This document shows positions 5,250 through 5,823 of a DNA stretch of 5,823 nt, piece after piece. The first letter of the stretch is position 1. Each line of letters starts with the position of its first letter. A model generated the notes under the pieces. It saw nothing but the letters and a program-made list of their open reading frames with translations. It was not told where the DNA came from and did not search any database. The translations under genes and the position numbers were made by a program. This DNA is from Chloroflexota bacterium (GTDB lineage Bacteria; Chloroflexota; Anaerolineae; UBA7937; JACPPX01). The stretch lies in the NCBI GenBank assembly GCA_016196905.1, contig JACPWV010000179.1, positions 1-5,823 on the forward strand, read 5' to 3'.

Positions 5250-5269
5250 CGTCGGGCTGAAGCCCGACG
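5250..5269. repeat. Perfect 9-bp hairpin, CGTCGGGCT / AGCCCGACG
   Basis: The stem halves are 5250-5258 and 5261-5269 with a two-base GA centre. It is preceded by CTTTTT on the plus strand and has no T-run on its exit side in either direction, so it is better read as an extragenic repeat than as a terminator. Confidence 0.7.
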
Positions 5270-5288
5270 CCACCGAGCGTAAATGTAG

Positions 5289-5308
5289 CGTCGCCCTTTA
5301 GGGCGACG
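5289..5308. repeat. Perfect 9-bp hairpin, CGTCGCCCT / AGGGCGACG
   Basis: The stem halves are 5289-5297 and 5300-5308 with a two-base TT centre, the same geometry as the hairpin at 5250-5269. It lies 19 bases beyond the stop of the minus-strand gene at 5328 and could stabilise that mRNA's 3' end, although no T-run follows. Confidence 0.7.
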
Positions 5309-5327
5309 TTTCAATGCTGGTCCCTAC

Positions 5328-5690
5328 TCACGCCTCGAGTTCTTTGATCTGCATCTCCAGGTCCTGGATTTCCAGCTCCCACGGCGCGATGATCTCGGCG
5401 ACGTCCTCCTGGTTGGCCCAGCCTTTATGCTCTATAAACTGTTTGATTTGCTGATAGATGGCCTTCTCCTTATACAGCTTCTCCTGAGTTCGGGCGCCTA
5501 TCCTCTGCCTCACATATTCTCCGCCCGCCTGACCCGATCCGATCAGGGCCGTCCTTGCCCGACGTTCGCCGGCCCGGGCTCGCGCGCGTTCTTCCCACCA
5601 AGTCACGGTGAGCATGTTGGGGAGCTGCTCTGCTTGAAGTCGTCGGAGGCGAGCTGCCTCCCAGTGCTGGATGAGGTCCTCGATCGCCAT
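5328..5690 (-). CDS. Small charged helical protein of unknown function
   Basis: The product is 120 residues. ATG 5690 is preceded on the minus strand by AAGGAG (5701-5696) with a five-base spacer, so the start is secure. I do not recognise a family. Residues 1-50 are Arg/Ala/Glu-rich helix (EDLIQHWEAARLRRLQAEQL, then WWEERARARAGERRARTALI). A Gly-rich turn GSGQAGGEY (51-59) follows, then a second helical part with KLYKEKAIYQQIKQFI (71-86). The C-terminus (LEIQDLEMQIKELEA, 106-120) shows a heptad-like pattern of a short coiled coil. There is no membrane segment or signal peptide and no Cys or His cluster. The DNA is uneven in composition: one hand-counted line near the 3' end is 47% GC and one in the middle 77%. 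It is transcribed in the same direction as the transglutaminase-like gene but is separated from it by 272 bases of repeats and a promoter, so the two are probably not one operon. Confidence 0.7.
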   Translation of the reverse strand: MAIEDLIQHWEAARLRRLQAEQLPNMLTVTWWEERARARAGERRARTALIGSGQAGGEYVRQRIGARTQEKLYKEKAIYQQIKQFIEHKGWANQEDVAEIIAPWELEIQDLEMQIKELEA

Positions 5691-5704
5691 GATATCTCCT
5701 TCCT

Positions 5705-5715
5705 ACATGACATGT
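5705..5715. repeat. Short inverted repeat ACATG-A-CATGT upstream of the minus-strand gene
   Basis: A five-base inverted repeat with a one-base centre lies just upstream of the ribosome binding site of the gene that starts at 5690. Its position would suit an operator, but its length is modest and chance is possible. Confidence 0.3.
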
Positions 5716-5732
5716 GCTTAAGGTTAGGCCAG

Positions 5733-5755
5733 CTTTGCCTCGCAGCCAGGCAAAG
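5733..5755. repeat. 8-bp hairpin CTTTGCCT / AGGCAAAG
   Basis: The stem halves are 5733-5740 and 5748-5755 with a seven-base loop, and GGC/GCC pairs outside it could extend the stem. No T-run follows on either strand. It may end transcription coming from the right or sit in the 5' leader of the minus-strand gene at 5690. I see no gene in 5716-5823. Confidence 0.5.
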
Positions 5756-5823
5756 GCCGCTACAGTTTCGGAGGGGGATGGGTCAGGCCAAGGGCCCCTT
5801 TTTCTTGGAATGAGCCTCGATCG

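Noticed and set aside
5157..5308. CRISPR array
   Set aside because: The repeats are inverted hairpins of differing sequence, not evenly spaced direct repeats with unique spacers.
5427..5813. 128-residue plus-strand open frame
   Set aside because: Antisense to the 120-residue gene, which has an excellent ribosome binding site; the plus-strand frame has none that fits.

Overview
The window is a GC-rich bacterial chromosome segment. Its character suggests Chloroflexota (Anaerolineae-like): dense short operons, TATAAT-type promoters close to start codons, small Cys-rich and SPFH proteins of types I associate with that phylum, and extragenic hairpins built on GTAGGGGCGGG, GTCGGGCT-GA-AGCCCGAC and GTCGCCCT-TT-AGGGCGAC. 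This assignment rests on recalled patterns, not on a search, and should be read as probable only.

Layout, left to right. (1) Positions 1-2903, plus strand, hold a four-gene cluster: the 3' end of a DUF2207-type membrane protein with a poly-glycine tail; a small protein with two membrane segments, a winged-helix-like domain and a zinc ribbon; a soluble helical protein of unknown function with a conserved-looking IPGY/KEKE region; and an SPFH-domain protein of the YdjI ('virion core') type with a SHOCT-like C-terminus. A strong intrinsic terminator at 2960-2994 closes the cluster. The gene content parallels the Bacillus subtilis pspA-ydjGHI membrane-stress operon, but no pspA gene is visible here. 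The working idea is a membrane-associated SPFH assembly with two integral partners and one cytoplasmic helical partner. (2) Positions 3065-3831 carry rph (RNase PH, complete, all key residues present) behind its own extended -10 promoter. (3) Positions 3924-4318 hold a promoter with a very short leader and a 116-residue Cys-rich protein, possibly metal-binding. (4) On the minus strand, 5055-4420 encodes a transglutaminase-like protein that also has a -10 box almost touching its ATG; its DNA looks less GC-rich than the left half of the window. (5) Positions 5157-5308 are a cluster of extragenic inverted repeats. (6) Minus-strand 5690-5328 is a small charged helical protein of unknown function with an excellent ribosome binding site. 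The last 120 bases contain one hairpin and no recognisable gene.

The most interesting item is the left-hand SPFH/DUF2207/zinc-ribbon/helical-protein operon. The repeat cluster and the short-leader promoters come next.
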